A stretch of 64,000 bases of DNA from Thermomonas sp. (GTDB lineage: Bacteria; Pseudomonadota; Gammaproteobacteria; Xanthomonadales; Xanthomonadaceae). Below the pieces are notes generated by a model. That model made no database searches. It saw nothing but the letters and a program-made list of their open reading frames with translations, and had not been told where the DNA came from. Of the stretch, positions 7,801 through 17,008 are shown in pieces (position 1 is the stretch's first letter; each line of letters opens with the position of its first letter). A program made the translations under genes and the position numbers. The DNA lies in contig NZ_JAQSDO010000015.1 of assembly GCF_029945965.1 (NCBI RefSeq), forward strand, positions 809,952 to 873,951, written 5' to 3'.

Positions 7801-8963
7801 GCAGCTTCAACGATGGCTATAGCATCCGTGCCTATGGCGACATGATCATCGACGAGGCGCGATTTAGGCCTTGGATGGAAGCACTGCGGCGGCATGTCAC
7901 CCCCGACAGTGTGGTGCTGGACATTGGCTGCGGCGCTGGCATCCTGTCACTCCTGGCCTGCCAATTCGGTGCGCGCCGGGTGTTCGCGGTGGAGCCCGAT
8001 GCGAGTATTGAAGTCGCAAAGCTTTGCTCTTCGAACAATCCCGGCGCCCACCGCATCGAATGGATCCGAGATCTGTCGACCGAGATTCAACTCCCAGAGC
8101 CAGCCGACATCGTGGTGGGCGACCTGCATGGCACGATGCCTTTCCATGCTGAAAACATCGCCTCCATGGTCGATGCGCGCAAGCGCCACCTCAAGCCCGG
8201 TGGCCAGCTGCTGCCTAAACGTGACTTGCTGTATGCGGCACCAGCATCCGCACCTATGGAGACCAAGAACCTTGAGACGCCTTGGCGATGCAACAAGATT
8301 GGGCTGGACCTGACTGCAGCCCTGCCTCATGTCGTCAACACTTGGTGGCGGGCAAAGCCGCAACGGGTGTCCGCCGATCAACTACTGGGGACACCAGCGC
8401 ATTGGGGAACGGTGGATTACACAGGCGATGCGATCCGATCGCTCGATGGAGAGTTGGATTGGACGATCGAGCACGATGGTCGGGTGGACGGGCTTTACGT
8501 CTGGTTCGATGGCGTGGTCGACGATGACCTGGGCTTCAGCAATTCACCCCTCAACCCCGAGCTGGTCTATGGACGCGCGTTCTTTCCATTGATAAGCCCA
8601 ATCACCGTAGTGAGCGGAGACACCATGAGCACCAAGCTTGCAGTGCGGCGCATGCAAGACGACTGGATTTATCGCTGGGACACGACCATTACCAGCGCGA
8701 TGGGGCAGGAAAAGGCCTCTTTTCGCCAATCGACTTTCCAGATGATGCCGGGGCAAATGGATGCGCTGCGCAAATCAGAATCCCGTTATCTCCCCACACT
8801 GACCGAGGATGGTCAGATCGAACGTGCCATCCTTGAGCAGATGGACGGCACCCACGCGCTTGCGGATATCGCCACCGATGTGATGCAGCGTTTCCCCGCC
8901 AAGTTCCCTAATTTCGACCAGACACTTGCCACCGTGGCAAAGCTATCCCGTCGGCACGGCTGA
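7797..8963 (+). CDS. PRMT-fold SAM methyltransferase with C-terminal PqqD/RRE-like domain
   Basis: 388 residues. Residues 1-125 form a class I SAM-binding fold: VLDIGCGAGILS (40-51), acidic residue in FAVEPD, then GDLHGTMPFHAEN (108-120) at the place of the PRMT double-Glu loop, with the first Glu replaced by Asp109. Residues ~165-310 form a beta-rich barrel-like region as in PRMTs. The last ~55 residues (QIERAILEQMDGTHALADIA onward) look like the helical half of a PqqD-type recognition domain; this is inference from pattern. It is coupled to the kinase by an ATGA overlap, so it probably modifies the lasso precursor. The core contains no Arg, so Asp, Glu, Lys or the C-terminus is more likely. 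Confidence 0.72.
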   Translation: MSSFNDGYSIRAYGDMIIDEARFRPWMEALRRHVTPDSVVLDIGCGAGILSLLACQFGARRVFAVEPDASIEVAKLCSSNNPGAHRIEWIRDLSTEIQLPEPADIVVGDLHGTMPFHAENIASMVDARKRHLKPGGQLLPKRDLLYAAPASAPMETKNLETPWRCNKIGLDLTAALPHVVNTWWRAKPQRVSADQLLGTPAHWGTVDYTGDAIRSLDGELDWTIEHDGRVDGLYVWFDGVVDDDLGFSNSPLNPELVYGRAFFPLISPITVVSGDTMSTKLAVRRMQDDWIYRWDTTITSAMGQEKASFRQSTFQMMPGQMDALRKSESRYLPTLTEDGQIERAILEQMDGTHALADIATDVMQRFPAKFPNFDQTLATVAKLSRRHG

Positions 8964-8976
8964 CGCCGCCTGCCCG

Positions 8977-10908
8977 TCAACCAGCGTGTAAATCGAAGCG
9001 CTTCATCCACGCCGCAAGAGTCGCGATCAGCATGACCTGGTCAATGTCCACGTCATCGCCAACGTTACAATTCTTAGCCCAGACTGCACGTAGGCCGGAC
9101 AATGCCTCGGCATCCACCACGCCATGCAGACGGCCCTCTGCTTCCGCCAGCAGGGCAGCTATGCACTCCTTGCCAGCGTCGGCAACAAGGCTTACCAAGC
9201 CTGAGCCCAAGTGCCGCTTGCCGGTGTGCCAGGCGACTTCGCCACCGAGGTCCTCCGCATACGCTGTGCGAGCAATCCACTTGGTCCAGCCGTCGCGTGC
9301 CACGAAATCTTCCGGTAGGCCTAGGAAGAATTCCAACACGCGCTGATCACACCAGGGATGGCGGGCTTCCACACCGAAGCAGGCAGCTGTGCGATCCGCA
9401 CCCTCCATGCTGCGGATCAGCCCGGGATTCCACCAAGTGCCGATCAGGACACCGGCGCGATCGTCATGGGCCCGCACGCGGCGATTTTGAATTACCATCT
9501 CCAAGCTGCGCTCGCGCAAGTGCAACCGCCGTGCGAAGCTCCCGTCGATCCACGGCCCCAAGCCTGCGTCACCGCGACGCCCATCATTCTGCCGGTAACG
9601 CCATTCTGCCAACCACGATGGCTGGAGCGTCGCGGCAAGCCCATGCAACAGGATGCGCCACGGCGAGACGCCCTGCAGATAGGTGTGGAAACGGCTAGAC
9701 AGCTTGGCCTCACGCAGTGCTCGCAACGGGTGACCAGCCAGAGCCAGCGTACCCGCTTGGCTGCCTTCCGAGTACATCACTACGTCGCCATCCGCACCAT
9801 CCAGCAACACATTGGTGCCAGCCTGGCGCGCTACCAGACAGCACAGGCGCGCGTAAAGGATCGAATTATCGACCGGATGCGCGCGTGCCCACGTAGCGTC
9901 ACAAAGTTCCTGCAACAAAGGGTTGCCGGACAAGCCAGCCATGGGGACGCGGATGCCGTCGCTATCGCCAAGCAAATGAAAGATGTTCCTCGTCTCCTCA
10001 CATGCCTGCCCGGATTCGCCGACCAGTGAGATCGGCAGCAGGCGCTGCAGCCCGGCGGGACTGTCTACCCGATGCGACGCCGTAAGCACGCTCGCCGAAT
10101 CAATGCCGCCACTGAGCATGAGTGCCGGACGATGCAGCGACCGCAGGCGACAACGGACGGCCTCGCCGAAGACTTCACGGAATGACTCCACATATTCACG
10201 CGGATCCCGTGAGTTCGGAAGGCGCGCCGGCTGGATATGCCAGTGACGGGAAAGCGCCACATCGCCCGTGGCGGTCGCATGCAGGACCTCGCCGGGCAGC
10301 ACGCGGCGCACATCACGATAGAACGTCTTGCTGTAATCCTCAGTATGGAAATGTGATGCCAGCAGATAGGCGAGCGCGTCTTCATCACACGCATGCGAGA
10401 TGCCATCAAGCCCTAATAGTGACTCGGGTTCGGAAGCGAATGCGAGCAACCGCGTGGACTTGGCAAAAAATAGTGGCCGCTGACCAACGCCGTCCCGAAC
10501 AAGTTGAAGGCGGCGCTCCTGACGATCCCAAACAACCAGCGCGAACTCACCAACAACATGCTTGCTAAAGCCCAAACCCCAGTGCAACCAAGCTCGTGTG
10601 AACAAGTCAGCATCCGTCAGATGATCCAAGTCTTCACCACATAGTCCAAGCTCGCGCGATACGGCTTGCCGGTTGTCGATGCGGCCATCCACCGCCAGCA
10701 CCCATCGGTCACCAACCAAAACAGGCTGCCTTTCGTGCACTGATTCCGGCGTGGAATGGAGGGCGCCATGCGCCAGCGCGAATCCAGCATCCTCGAACCA
10801 GCCAACCCCATCCGGTGCACGATGCATCATCCGCGCCATCACCGCGCGCGTATCGCGCAAGGCGTCAAGCTCAACATCGAACCGTAATACACCTGCGATC
10901 GCAGACAT
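8977..10908 (-). CDS. Lasso peptide cyclase C (asparagine synthetase B-like)
   Basis: 643 residues. The N-terminal domain is glutamine-amidotransferase-like but begins MSAIAG, so the catalytic Cys2 of true asparagine synthetases is a Ser. Lasso cyclases do not need ammonia. The synthetase domain has the PP-loop LSGGIDSAS (265-273) and LLDGADGD downstream. It would adenylate the Glu8 side chain and let the Gly1 amine close the ring around the tail. It runs convergent to the methyltransferase (13-bp gap) and shares a strand with the nucleotidyltransferase. Its ATG follows the oxygenase relic. Confidence 0.9.
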   Translation of the reverse strand: MSAIAGVLRFDVELDALRDTRAVMARMMHRAPDGVGWFEDAGFALAHGALHSTPESVHERQPVLVGDRWVLAVDGRIDNRQAVSRELGLCGEDLDHLTDADLFTRAWLHWGLGFSKHVVGEFALVVWDRQERRLQLVRDGVGQRPLFFAKSTRLLAFASEPESLLGLDGISHACDEDALAYLLASHFHTEDYSKTFYRDVRRVLPGEVLHATATGDVALSRHWHIQPARLPNSRDPREYVESFREVFGEAVRCRLRSLHRPALMLSGGIDSASVLTASHRVDSPAGLQRLLPISLVGESGQACEETRNIFHLLGDSDGIRVPMAGLSGNPLLQELCDATWARAHPVDNSILYARLCCLVARQAGTNVLLDGADGDVVMYSEGSQAGTLALAGHPLRALREAKLSSRFHTYLQGVSPWRILLHGLAATLQPSWLAEWRYRQNDGRRGDAGLGPWIDGSFARRLHLRERSLEMVIQNRRVRAHDDRAGVLIGTWWNPGLIRSMEGADRTAACFGVEARHPWCDQRVLEFFLGLPEDFVARDGWTKWIARTAYAEDLGGEVAWHTGKRHLGSGLVSLVADAGKECIAALLAEAEGRLHGVVDAEALSGLRAVWAKNCNVGDDVDIDQVMLIATLAAWMKRFDLHAG

Positions 10909-10949
10909 AGGTCAGTCCTTTCCCTGCCACATTCGCAGCTTCATGATCC

Positions 10950-11210
10950 TCATGCCGGATATTCGCGTGCAGTTGCACCCGACACTGCACTCAGGCTGGG
11001 CATCAGGAAACATTCGTCCCAACCCGCAGGGTCCATGAGATCCCGCATGCCGCGCGGGATGAAGTGGAAGAAGATCAAATGGCATCACCTTTTCGGATGT
11101 GGATGCGGGATTGGATCCCGATAGTGCCACTGGGTGCCGCTCGAAAACAGGACAGCATCCCCCGAGCCAGCCTCGACGATCGTGGTCATGCGTTCCTGCA
11201 ACTCGCTCAT
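10950..11210 (-). pseudogene. Remnant of a 2OG-Fe(II) oxygenase C-terminal half
   Basis: Read on the minus strand from the ATG at 11210, one frame gives GSGDAVLFSSGTQWHYRDPI, then a TGA stop (11085-11087), then HLIFFHFIPRG and further sense to 10952. GDAVLF...HYRDP...FFHF is the pattern around the distal iron-binding His of prolyl-hydroxylase-type 2OG oxygenases. The HxD half is missing and the frame is broken, so it is a relic. The frame remains open upstream into the 3' end of the nucleotidyltransferase gene (RRLSLHQRRYIQHMSELQER). The two short ORFs it now contains (42 and about 57 codons) overlap at TGATG; I do not think they are genes. Confidence 0.55.
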
Positions 11211-11251
11211 GTGTTGGATGTACCTCCGTTGATGCAATGACAGGCGACGCA

Positions 11252-12367
11252 CTATTCGCGCAGCCTCGACACTCCTCGACGCAAGCGTCGCAACATCAGC
11301 GTCAACCAGTTCCCTTTTCCATGCAACTCCCGGAGCTGATCGCGGTTCGGGAACAGGCCTTGCCTGATCCAGCGAATACGATCGGCCATGGACGGGAGTG
11401 CCTTCAGGTGTTGCCAGAACATGTAACGCCAGTCATCGAGACGTCGAGGATCGATTGGCTCTGCACCGGCCAGTTCGCCCAGACCCGCAATAGTGCTTTC
11501 CGGTACGCAAGCACCCAAAAGCCGCCGTGCATCGTCAAGCGAACGCATGCAAACACCGGCGACCTTTCTAGATTGCGCCAGGGATTGGAATGCCTGCCAC
11601 TCCACATCGTCCATTCGCTGTGCAAACAAGCGAATGTCGTAGAGCAATTTTAGGCGATCCGGAATCGCGTTCTGCATGTCCAGTGCGCGATTAAGGCAGG
11701 CGTGCATGAGCGCATGCACCGGCATCAGGCCACGCAACGCGACGGTCATGCGCGGCAATGAGATGGCCGAATCCCACATCTCGTCGAATGCCAGGACATT
11801 CGCATAAGCAGGCGCGTTCACAAGCTTGCAGTGCAAGTCCAGTTCGGAGCGCATGACGCCATCCACCAAAAGCCGACTGGTCATTTCATGGTGCATCGAG
11901 CCCGGCATGAACGCCAATGAATAACCCAGTGCCGACAATACGTTGGCGGCGCGCTCCGCTTCCTCGCGCGATGCGAGCAGCAGGTCGACGTCACCGCCGA
12001 CGCGCAGGTGAGGTTGTGGGTAGAGCCACATGCCCAACGCACTACCCTTCAGCAGCAGCACGCGAAACCCGTGGTTCGCGAACGCATCACCAATTCGCCG
12101 CAACTCACGCTCACGCAGCATCCATTGCGCTGCAGCGGCATGTGCTTCAGCAGCCAATTGCTCGCGCAACGGCGCAGGGACGCTTGCGGGAGCCGCCCCC
12201 TCCCTCAGTCGACATTCCAGCAGCGCCGCAACGCCCTGGTCGCGAGCAGCATTGAGGACGTCCGGGATATGCGAGGCGTCCAGCGATGTTGACGCGACGC
12301 CATCGCGCAAGGCCGCCGCGAGCCAGCCCCGCCAGTCGCGCGCTTGCTCAACCGCGTCCGTAAACAT
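11252..12367 (-). CDS. Nucleotidyltransferase-fold protein of the lasso cluster
   Basis: 371 residues. The fold motif is clear: LLLKGSALG followed by RVGGDVDLLLAS, the G-S...DxD pattern of the NTP_transf_5 type of uncharacterised nucleotidyltransferases. Homologous proteins occur beside HPr-kinase-like enzymes in paeninodin-type lasso clusters, where their role is not settled. The C-terminal half is helical and basic. Its ATG lies inside the last codons of manC (20-bp overlap), so it is probably translated from the polysaccharide transcript as well. Confidence 0.75.
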   Translation of the reverse strand: MFTDAVEQARDWRGWLAAALRDGVASTSLDASHIPDVLNAARDQGVAALLECRLREGAAPASVPAPLREQLAAEAHAAAAQWMLRERELRRIGDAFANHGFRVLLLKGSALGMWLYPQPHLRVGGDVDLLLASREEAERAANVLSALGYSLAFMPGSMHHEMTSRLLVDGVMRSELDLHCKLVNAPAYANVLAFDEMWDSAISLPRMTVALRGLMPVHALMHACLNRALDMQNAIPDRLKLLYDIRLFAQRMDDVEWQAFQSLAQSRKVAGVCMRSLDDARRLLGACVPESTIAGLGELAGAEPIDPRRLDDWRYMFWQHLKALPSMADRIRWIRQGLFPNRDQLRELHGKGNWLTLMLRRLRRGVSRLRE

Positions 12368-13745
12368 CCTCGAAACGAATGATGTCGTCTTCGCCCAGGT
12401 AACTGCCTGACTGGACTTCGATCAGCTCCAGCGGCACGCGACCGGGATTTTCCAACCGGTGCTTCACGCCCAACGGGATATAAGTGCTCTGGTTTTCACC
12501 AAGCAACAATGTCTCTTCACCACGGGTCACGCGTCCGGTTCCGCTGACCACGATCCAGTGCTCGGCGCGATGATGGTGCATCTGCAGGCTGAGTGTTGCG
12601 CCAGGATTGACCGTGATGCGCTTGACCTGGAAACGCTCGCCAAGATCGATCGAGTCGTAGCTTCCCCACGGTCGATAAACCTTGCGGTGCCACACCGGTT
12701 CGCTGCGACCCGCTGCCTTCAGCTTGGCAACAATGCCCTTGATGTCCTGCACCCGGTCGCGATGCGCAACCAGCACCGCATCGGCGGTATCCACGACCAC
12801 GACATCGTCCAGGCCCAGCAACGCCAGCAGGCGGCCATCGCCCCAGGCCATGGTGTTGCGGCAATCCTCCGAGATCACATCGCCATGGTGTGCATTGCCG
12901 GATGCATCCTGTCCAGCGACTTGCCAAAGCGCTGCCCAACTGCCGACATCGCTCCAGCCGACATCGATGGGCAGGACCGACACACCGGGCGCCTGCTCCA
13001 TCACTGCATAGTCGATCGAATCGGAAGGGCTGGCGCTGAAGGCATCGCGGTCCAGTCGGATGAAATCGGCATCGCGGACCGCCCTGTCCATCGCCTCGCG
13101 GCAGGCAGCGAGCATCTGCGGCTGGCGCGCCTCCAGTTCGGACAGGTACACCGAGGCGCGGAACATGAACATACCGCTGTTCCAGAAATAGTCGCCACTC
13201 TCGACATAGCGGGCAGCACTCTCTGCATCCGGCTTCTCGACGAACTGCGCGACGGCGCGGATCCCCTCGCCCGCCTCCGCCTTGATGTAGCCGTATCCGG
13301 TTTCCGGACCCGTCGGTACAATCCCGAATGTCACCAGGCCACCTTCAATCGCATGCGCGCTTGCGGCGAGCACTGCACGCCGGAAACCCTCGACATCGGT
13401 CACGACATGGTCGGATGGAAGCACCAGCAGCAGCGGATCGGTGCCGTCCAGCATGGCTTCCAACGCTGCAACGGCAATGGCAGGCGCTGTATTGCGCGCC
13501 GCGGGTTCCAGCAGAATGGTGGCGTCCTTGCAGCCGACTTCACGCAGTTGCTCGGCGACCATGAAGCGATGGTCCTCGCCGGCCACCACGATCGGGGGAC
13601 GTCCCGCCAACGGTGAAACCCGCAACCAGGTCGCTTGCAGCAACGAGTGCTCACCCGCAAGTGGAAGGAATTGCTTGGGATGGGCCTCACGCGACAGCGG
13701 CCACAGGCGCGTGCCCGAGCCGCCGGAAAGGATCACAGGAATCAT
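12348..13745 (-). CDS. manC: Mannose-1-phosphate guanylyltransferase / mannose-6-phosphate isomerase
   Basis: 465 residues, the bifunctional type II enzyme (ManC/XanB/CpsB). The N-terminal nucleotidyltransferase has ILSGGSGTRLWPLSR (4-18) and FVEKP. The C-terminal cupin has YRPWGSYDSI, the metal-ligand run LQMHHHRAEHWIVVSGTG and a late SYLGEDDIIR. It supplies GDP-mannose, the substrate of Gmd at 17009-18118 and of mannosyltransferases in the locus. No phosphomannomutase gene is in the window, so that step must be encoded elsewhere. Its 3' end overlaps the lasso nucleotidyltransferase. Confidence 0.93.
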   Translation of the reverse strand: MIPVILSGGSGTRLWPLSREAHPKQFLPLAGEHSLLQATWLRVSPLAGRPPIVVAGEDHRFMVAEQLREVGCKDATILLEPAARNTAPAIAVAALEAMLDGTDPLLLVLPSDHVVTDVEGFRRAVLAASAHAIEGGLVTFGIVPTGPETGYGYIKAEAGEGIRAVAQFVEKPDAESAARYVESGDYFWNSGMFMFRASVYLSELEARQPQMLAACREAMDRAVRDADFIRLDRDAFSASPSDSIDYAVMEQAPGVSVLPIDVGWSDVGSWAALWQVAGQDASGNAHHGDVISEDCRNTMAWGDGRLLALLGLDDVVVVDTADAVLVAHRDRVQDIKGIVAKLKAAGRSEPVWHRKVYRPWGSYDSIDLGERFQVKRITVNPGATLSLQMHHHRAEHWIVVSGTGRVTRGEETLLLGENQSTYIPLGVKHRLENPGRVPLELIEVQSGSYLGEDDIIRFEDVYGRG

Positions 13746-13799
13746 GCATGCACTCCGGATATCGAAAAGACAGGGTAACCGAGCATCCGCGGAACCGGA

Positions 13800-14819
13800 C
13801 TACGCGTTGTAATAGTCGCGGTACCAGGCAACGAAGCGCGCGACACCTTCTTCGACCGGCACCATCGGGCGATAACCGACATTGGCCACCAGGTCCGACA
13901 CGTCCGCCTCGGTATCGGGCACGTCGCCGGCCTGCAGTGGCAGCATTTCCATGCTGGCCTTGCGCCCCAGGCATTGTTCGAGGACTTCGATGTAGCGCAT
14001 CAATTCCACCGGCTGCTCGTTGCCGATGTTGTAGATGCGATAGGGCGCGACGCCGCTGCTGGCCGGATCAGGCCGGTTGCTGTCCCAAGCTGCGTCCTTG
14101 CCGGGTGGTCGGTCGAGCGTGCGAACCACGCCTTCGACGATATCGTCGATGTAGGTGAAGCTGCGCTTGTGGCGGCCATGGTTGAAGACCCTGATCGGCT
14201 CGCCGGCGAGGATCGCGCGGGCGAACAGGAACAGGGCCATGTCGGGCCGCCCCCACGGGCCATACACGGTGAAGAAGCGCAGGCCGGTGCAGGGAAATCC
14301 GTACAGGTGCGCATAGCTGTGGGCCATGGCCTCGTTGGCTTTCTTGCTTGCCGCATACAGCGAGAGTGGATGGTCGGTGCACTGGTGTTCGGAAAACGGC
14401 ATTGCGGTGTTGGCGCCATACACGGAGCTGGTCGATGCGAACACGAGGTGCTCCACGCCATGCTGGCGGCAGCCTTCCAGCACGTGCAGGAATCCGATGA
14501 TATTGCTGTCGACATAGATGTGTGGATTTTCCGCGGCGTAGCGCACCCCGGCCTGGGCAGCCAGGTTGACCACGCCTTGCGGCGTTTGCGCCGCGAAGAC
14601 CGCTTCCATCGCGGCGCGATCAGCCAGGTCGATAGCTGCATGGGTGTAGTCGGGATGTGCCAGCAAGCGATCGAGGCGGGCCTGCTTCAACGATACGTCG
14701 TAATAGTCGTTGAGATTGTCCACGCCAATCACGCGATCACCACGATCAAGCAGCTTCTGCGCGACGTGCGAGCCGATGAAGCCGGCGCTACCCGTGACCA
14801 GGATGGTTTTCGATGCCAT
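13800..14819 (-). CDS. UDP-glucuronate 4-epimerase-type SDR
   Basis: 339 residues, extended short-chain dehydrogenase. NAD-binding TGSAGFIGSH (10-19), LNDYYDVSLKQARL typical of the GlcA 4-epimerase (LpsL/CapI) subgroup, STSSVYG and YAASKKANE with the catalytic Tyr-Lys, and GPWGRPDMALFLFARAI downstream. It would interconvert UDP-glucuronate and UDP-galacturonate for the polysaccharide. The product matches the UDP-uronate metabolism at 49896-52327. Confidence 0.85.
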   Translation of the reverse strand: MASKTILVTGSAGFIGSHVAQKLLDRGDRVIGVDNLNDYYDVSLKQARLDRLLAHPDYTHAAIDLADRAAMEAVFAAQTPQGVVNLAAQAGVRYAAENPHIYVDSNIIGFLHVLEGCRQHGVEHLVFASTSSVYGANTAMPFSEHQCTDHPLSLYAASKKANEAMAHSYAHLYGFPCTGLRFFTVYGPWGRPDMALFLFARAILAGEPIRVFNHGRHKRSFTYIDDIVEGVVRTLDRPPGKDAAWDSNRPDPASSGVAPYRIYNIGNEQPVELMRYIEVLEQCLGRKASMEMLPLQAGDVPDTEADVSDLVANVGYRPMVPVEEGVARFVAWYRDYYNA

Positions 14820-14820
14820 G

Positions 14821-16044
14821 TCAGTGGTTTCCTTGACTACTTGTGGAGGCGAGGACCGCCTGCCAGCGCATGAGCGCTGCGCTGCGCGTGCCGTTCGCCT
14901 CTAGGTATTGCCTTGCCCGCATGCCCATCGTCGCGGCCAGCGCGGGATCGCCGATCAGCCTTTCGATTGAAGCACACACTTCACTAGCGGATCCCGGCGC
15001 CACCGCAAATCCCGTCCCGGTGTCGCGCAGGAACCTCGCCAACTCGCCATCCATTGCACCGATGAAAAGTGCAGGACGACCCGCAGCCTGGATGCCGTAC
15101 AACTTGCTGGGCAGGATGCAGCCTTCCAGTGCGGGATGCAGGCTGAACCAGTGCAGGTCAGGCACGGAAAGGCTGTTGGAGAGGTTCTCGCGCGACTGGT
15201 AGGACTGCACGGAAATATTCGAAAGGCCACGCAAGCCGGCGGCATTCGCGAATGCGTGCGCGCCCTTGCCGCCACCAATCAGGACGAAGTGGATGTCCTC
15301 ACGTGCGCGCAGCGTGTCGGCGACCTCGAGCATGGTCTGCCAATCATGCGCACGCCCGAGGTTGCCGGAGTAACCGATCACGAACTTGTCCTGCATGCCC
15401 CACTCGCGCCGCAGCGGATTGTGGCGCGGCTCAACTGGCAGCACGCCCTGCTCATCGGTCCAGTTTTCGATCAGCCCGATGCGTTCGTTGGCCACGCCTG
15501 CCGCGGCAACCCGCGTGGCCATCGCACGTGAGATCACTACATTGCGATCGGCCATTCGCAGGCCCCGGTTACGCAAGCTGCGCAAGGGTGGGCCGGCCCA
15601 GCGCATGGGAGCCCCCAGCAAGACTTCCGCGATTTCGGGGAACATGTCCTGCAACCAGTTGACTACCCGTGCGCCGCGTCGGCGTGCAAGCGGTCCCAGC
15701 AAGGTCCCCAGCAACGGCGGGTCGGTCATCAGCACCACCACGTCACCTTCGACGACATGCCGACGCAGCAGGCGCGCCGCGGCCAGCAAATAACTCATGT
15801 AATCGAGGGAACGGCCAAGCAGCGAATTCCTGCCGAAGCGCGTACCACCGACGCGCATCACTTCGAATCCACGTACGTGCTCGTGCGCTGGCAGCGCCGC
15901 GTCAGCAGCGTCGTAGCATTGCGAAGAACCAACCAGCACGACCTCATATCCAGCGCCAGACAGATGTTCGGCCAGGTCAGTCAGCAACTGGCTGGTGGCC
16001 GAATGGTCCGGATACACATAGCGATTGAAACAGAAGATGCGCAC
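14821..16044 (-). CDS. Glycosyltransferase family 4 (WbuB/WcaI-like)
   Basis: 407 residues, GT-B fold. The N-terminus FNRYVYPDHSATSQLL and WLQDMFPEIAEVL are typical of WbuB-like L-fucosamine/fucose or deoxy-sugar transferases. The C-terminal Rossmann half has GYSGNLGRAHDW, and the donor-site segment ALEGCILPSKLYG begins near residue 305. Start codon is GTG. It lies directly before fcl and gmd, so GDP-fucose is a possible donor; the substrate is inference. Confidence 0.8.
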   Translation of the reverse strand: MRIFCFNRYVYPDHSATSQLLTDLAEHLSGAGYEVVLVGSSQCYDAADAALPAHEHVRGFEVMRVGGTRFGRNSLLGRSLDYMSYLLAAARLLRRHVVEGDVVVLMTDPPLLGTLLGPLARRRGARVVNWLQDMFPEIAEVLLGAPMRWAGPPLRSLRNRGLRMADRNVVISRAMATRVAAAGVANERIGLIENWTDEQGVLPVEPRHNPLRREWGMQDKFVIGYSGNLGRAHDWQTMLEVADTLRAREDIHFVLIGGGKGAHAFANAAGLRGLSNISVQSYQSRENLSNSLSVPDLHWFSLHPALEGCILPSKLYGIQAAGRPALFIGAMDGELARFLRDTGTGFAVAPGSASEVCASIERLIGDPALAATMGMRARQYLEANGTRSAALMRWQAVLASTSSQGNH

Positions 16045-16056
16045 GCCGATGCAGTC

Positions 16057-16995
16057 TCAGTCCCGGCGCTGCCCATCGGCTTGCGCCAGGTACCACTGGT
16101 AGGTCTGCGCGATTCCTTGTTCGAGCGGAATCGATGCATTCCATCCCATGGCATGGATGCGCGTGACATCCAGCAACTTGCGCGGCGTGCCGTCGGGCTT
16201 GGAGGGGTCTGTAGAGATTCGACCTTCGTAACCCACCACGCGCGCGACCATGTGGGCGAGCTCAAGGATCGACAGGTCTTCGCCCACTCCGACATTGATG
16301 ATCTGCTCGCCGCTGTAGTCGCGCATCAAGGTGACGGCTGCATCCGCAAGGTCGTCCACGTGCAGGAATTCGCGCTTCGGCGTGCCTGTGCCCCAGATCA
16401 CCACTTCGGGATCAGCCGCCAGGCGCGCTTCATGGAAGCGCCGGATCAGCGCCGGCAATACATGCGAGTTCTGCAGGTCGAAGTTGTCGCCCGGGCCATA
16501 CAGATTGGTCGGCATCAGCGAGATCGCATCGAAGCCGTACTGCAGGCGATACGCCTGGCACAACTTGATGCCGGCGATCTTGGCCACCGCATACCATTCG
16601 TTGGTCGGCTCCAGAGGGCCGGTCAGCAACGCGTCTTCGGCCATCGGCTGCGCCGCATGCTTGGGGTAAATGCAGGACGAACCCAGGAAGCACAGCTTTT
16701 GCGTTCCGTGTTCCCACGCGGCATGGATCACGTTGGTCTGGATCAGCAGGTTGTCGCGGAGGAATTCAGCCGGGTAAGTGCTATTGGCATGGATGCCGCC
16801 AACCTTTGCTGCGGCCAGGTAGACCTGCTTCGGTCGCTCGGCGCGAAAAAAAGCATCGACTTGCGACTGGTTGCGCAGGTCAAGTTCGGCACGGTCGCGC
16901 AACAGCAGCCTTGTGTCCGGCTCGCGTTGCAGGCGTCGTACCAGCGCACTGCCCACCAGACCCTTGTGGCCGGCGATGAAGATATCGGTTTGCAT
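16057..16995 (-). CDS. fcl: GDP-L-fucose synthase
   Basis: 312 residues; start at ATG 16995 because upstream codons are shadow of gmd. NADP-binding [18 protein letters not shown] (5-22), [20 protein letters not shown] and [12 protein letters not shown] (catalytic Tyr/Lys), then [11 protein letters not shown]. It performs the epimerase-reductase step from GDP-4-keto-6-deoxymannose to GDP-L-fucose. Gmd, the preceding enzyme, is directly upstream with a 13-bp gap. Confidence 0.95.
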   Translation of the reverse strand: MQTDIFIAGHKGLVGSALVRRLQREPDTRLLLRDRAELDLRNQSQVDAFFRAERPKQVYLAAAKVGGIHANSTYPAEFLRDNLLIQTNVIHAAWEHGTQKLCFLGSSCIYPKHAAQPMAEDALLTGPLEPTNEWYAVAKIAGIKLCQAYRLQYGFDAISLMPTNLYGPGDNFDLQNSHVLPALIRRFHEARLAADPEVVIWGTGTPKREFLHVDDLADAAVTLMRDYSGEQIINVGVGEDLSILELAHMVARVVGYEGRISTDPSKPDGTPRKLLDVTRIHAMGWNASIPLEQGIAQTYQWYLAQADGQRRD

Positions 16996-17008
16996 GTGTC
17001 CAGCCTGC

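Noticed and set aside
11085..11087. TGA as selenocysteine codon in the oxygenase remnant
   Set aside because: The N-terminal half with the HxD motif is missing as well and no SECIS-like hairpin was evident just downstream; a pseudogene explains it better.
10912..11130. Cys-rich small ORF as a second lasso precursor
   Set aside because: No YxxPxLxxxG leader motif or Thr-x-Gly cleavage context; the alternative frame has oxygenase-like sense, so the ORF is a shadow.
12459..13616. Plus-strand ORF of 385 codons opposite manC
   Set aside because: His/Arg-rich composition without domains; manC on the other strand is full length with all motifs.
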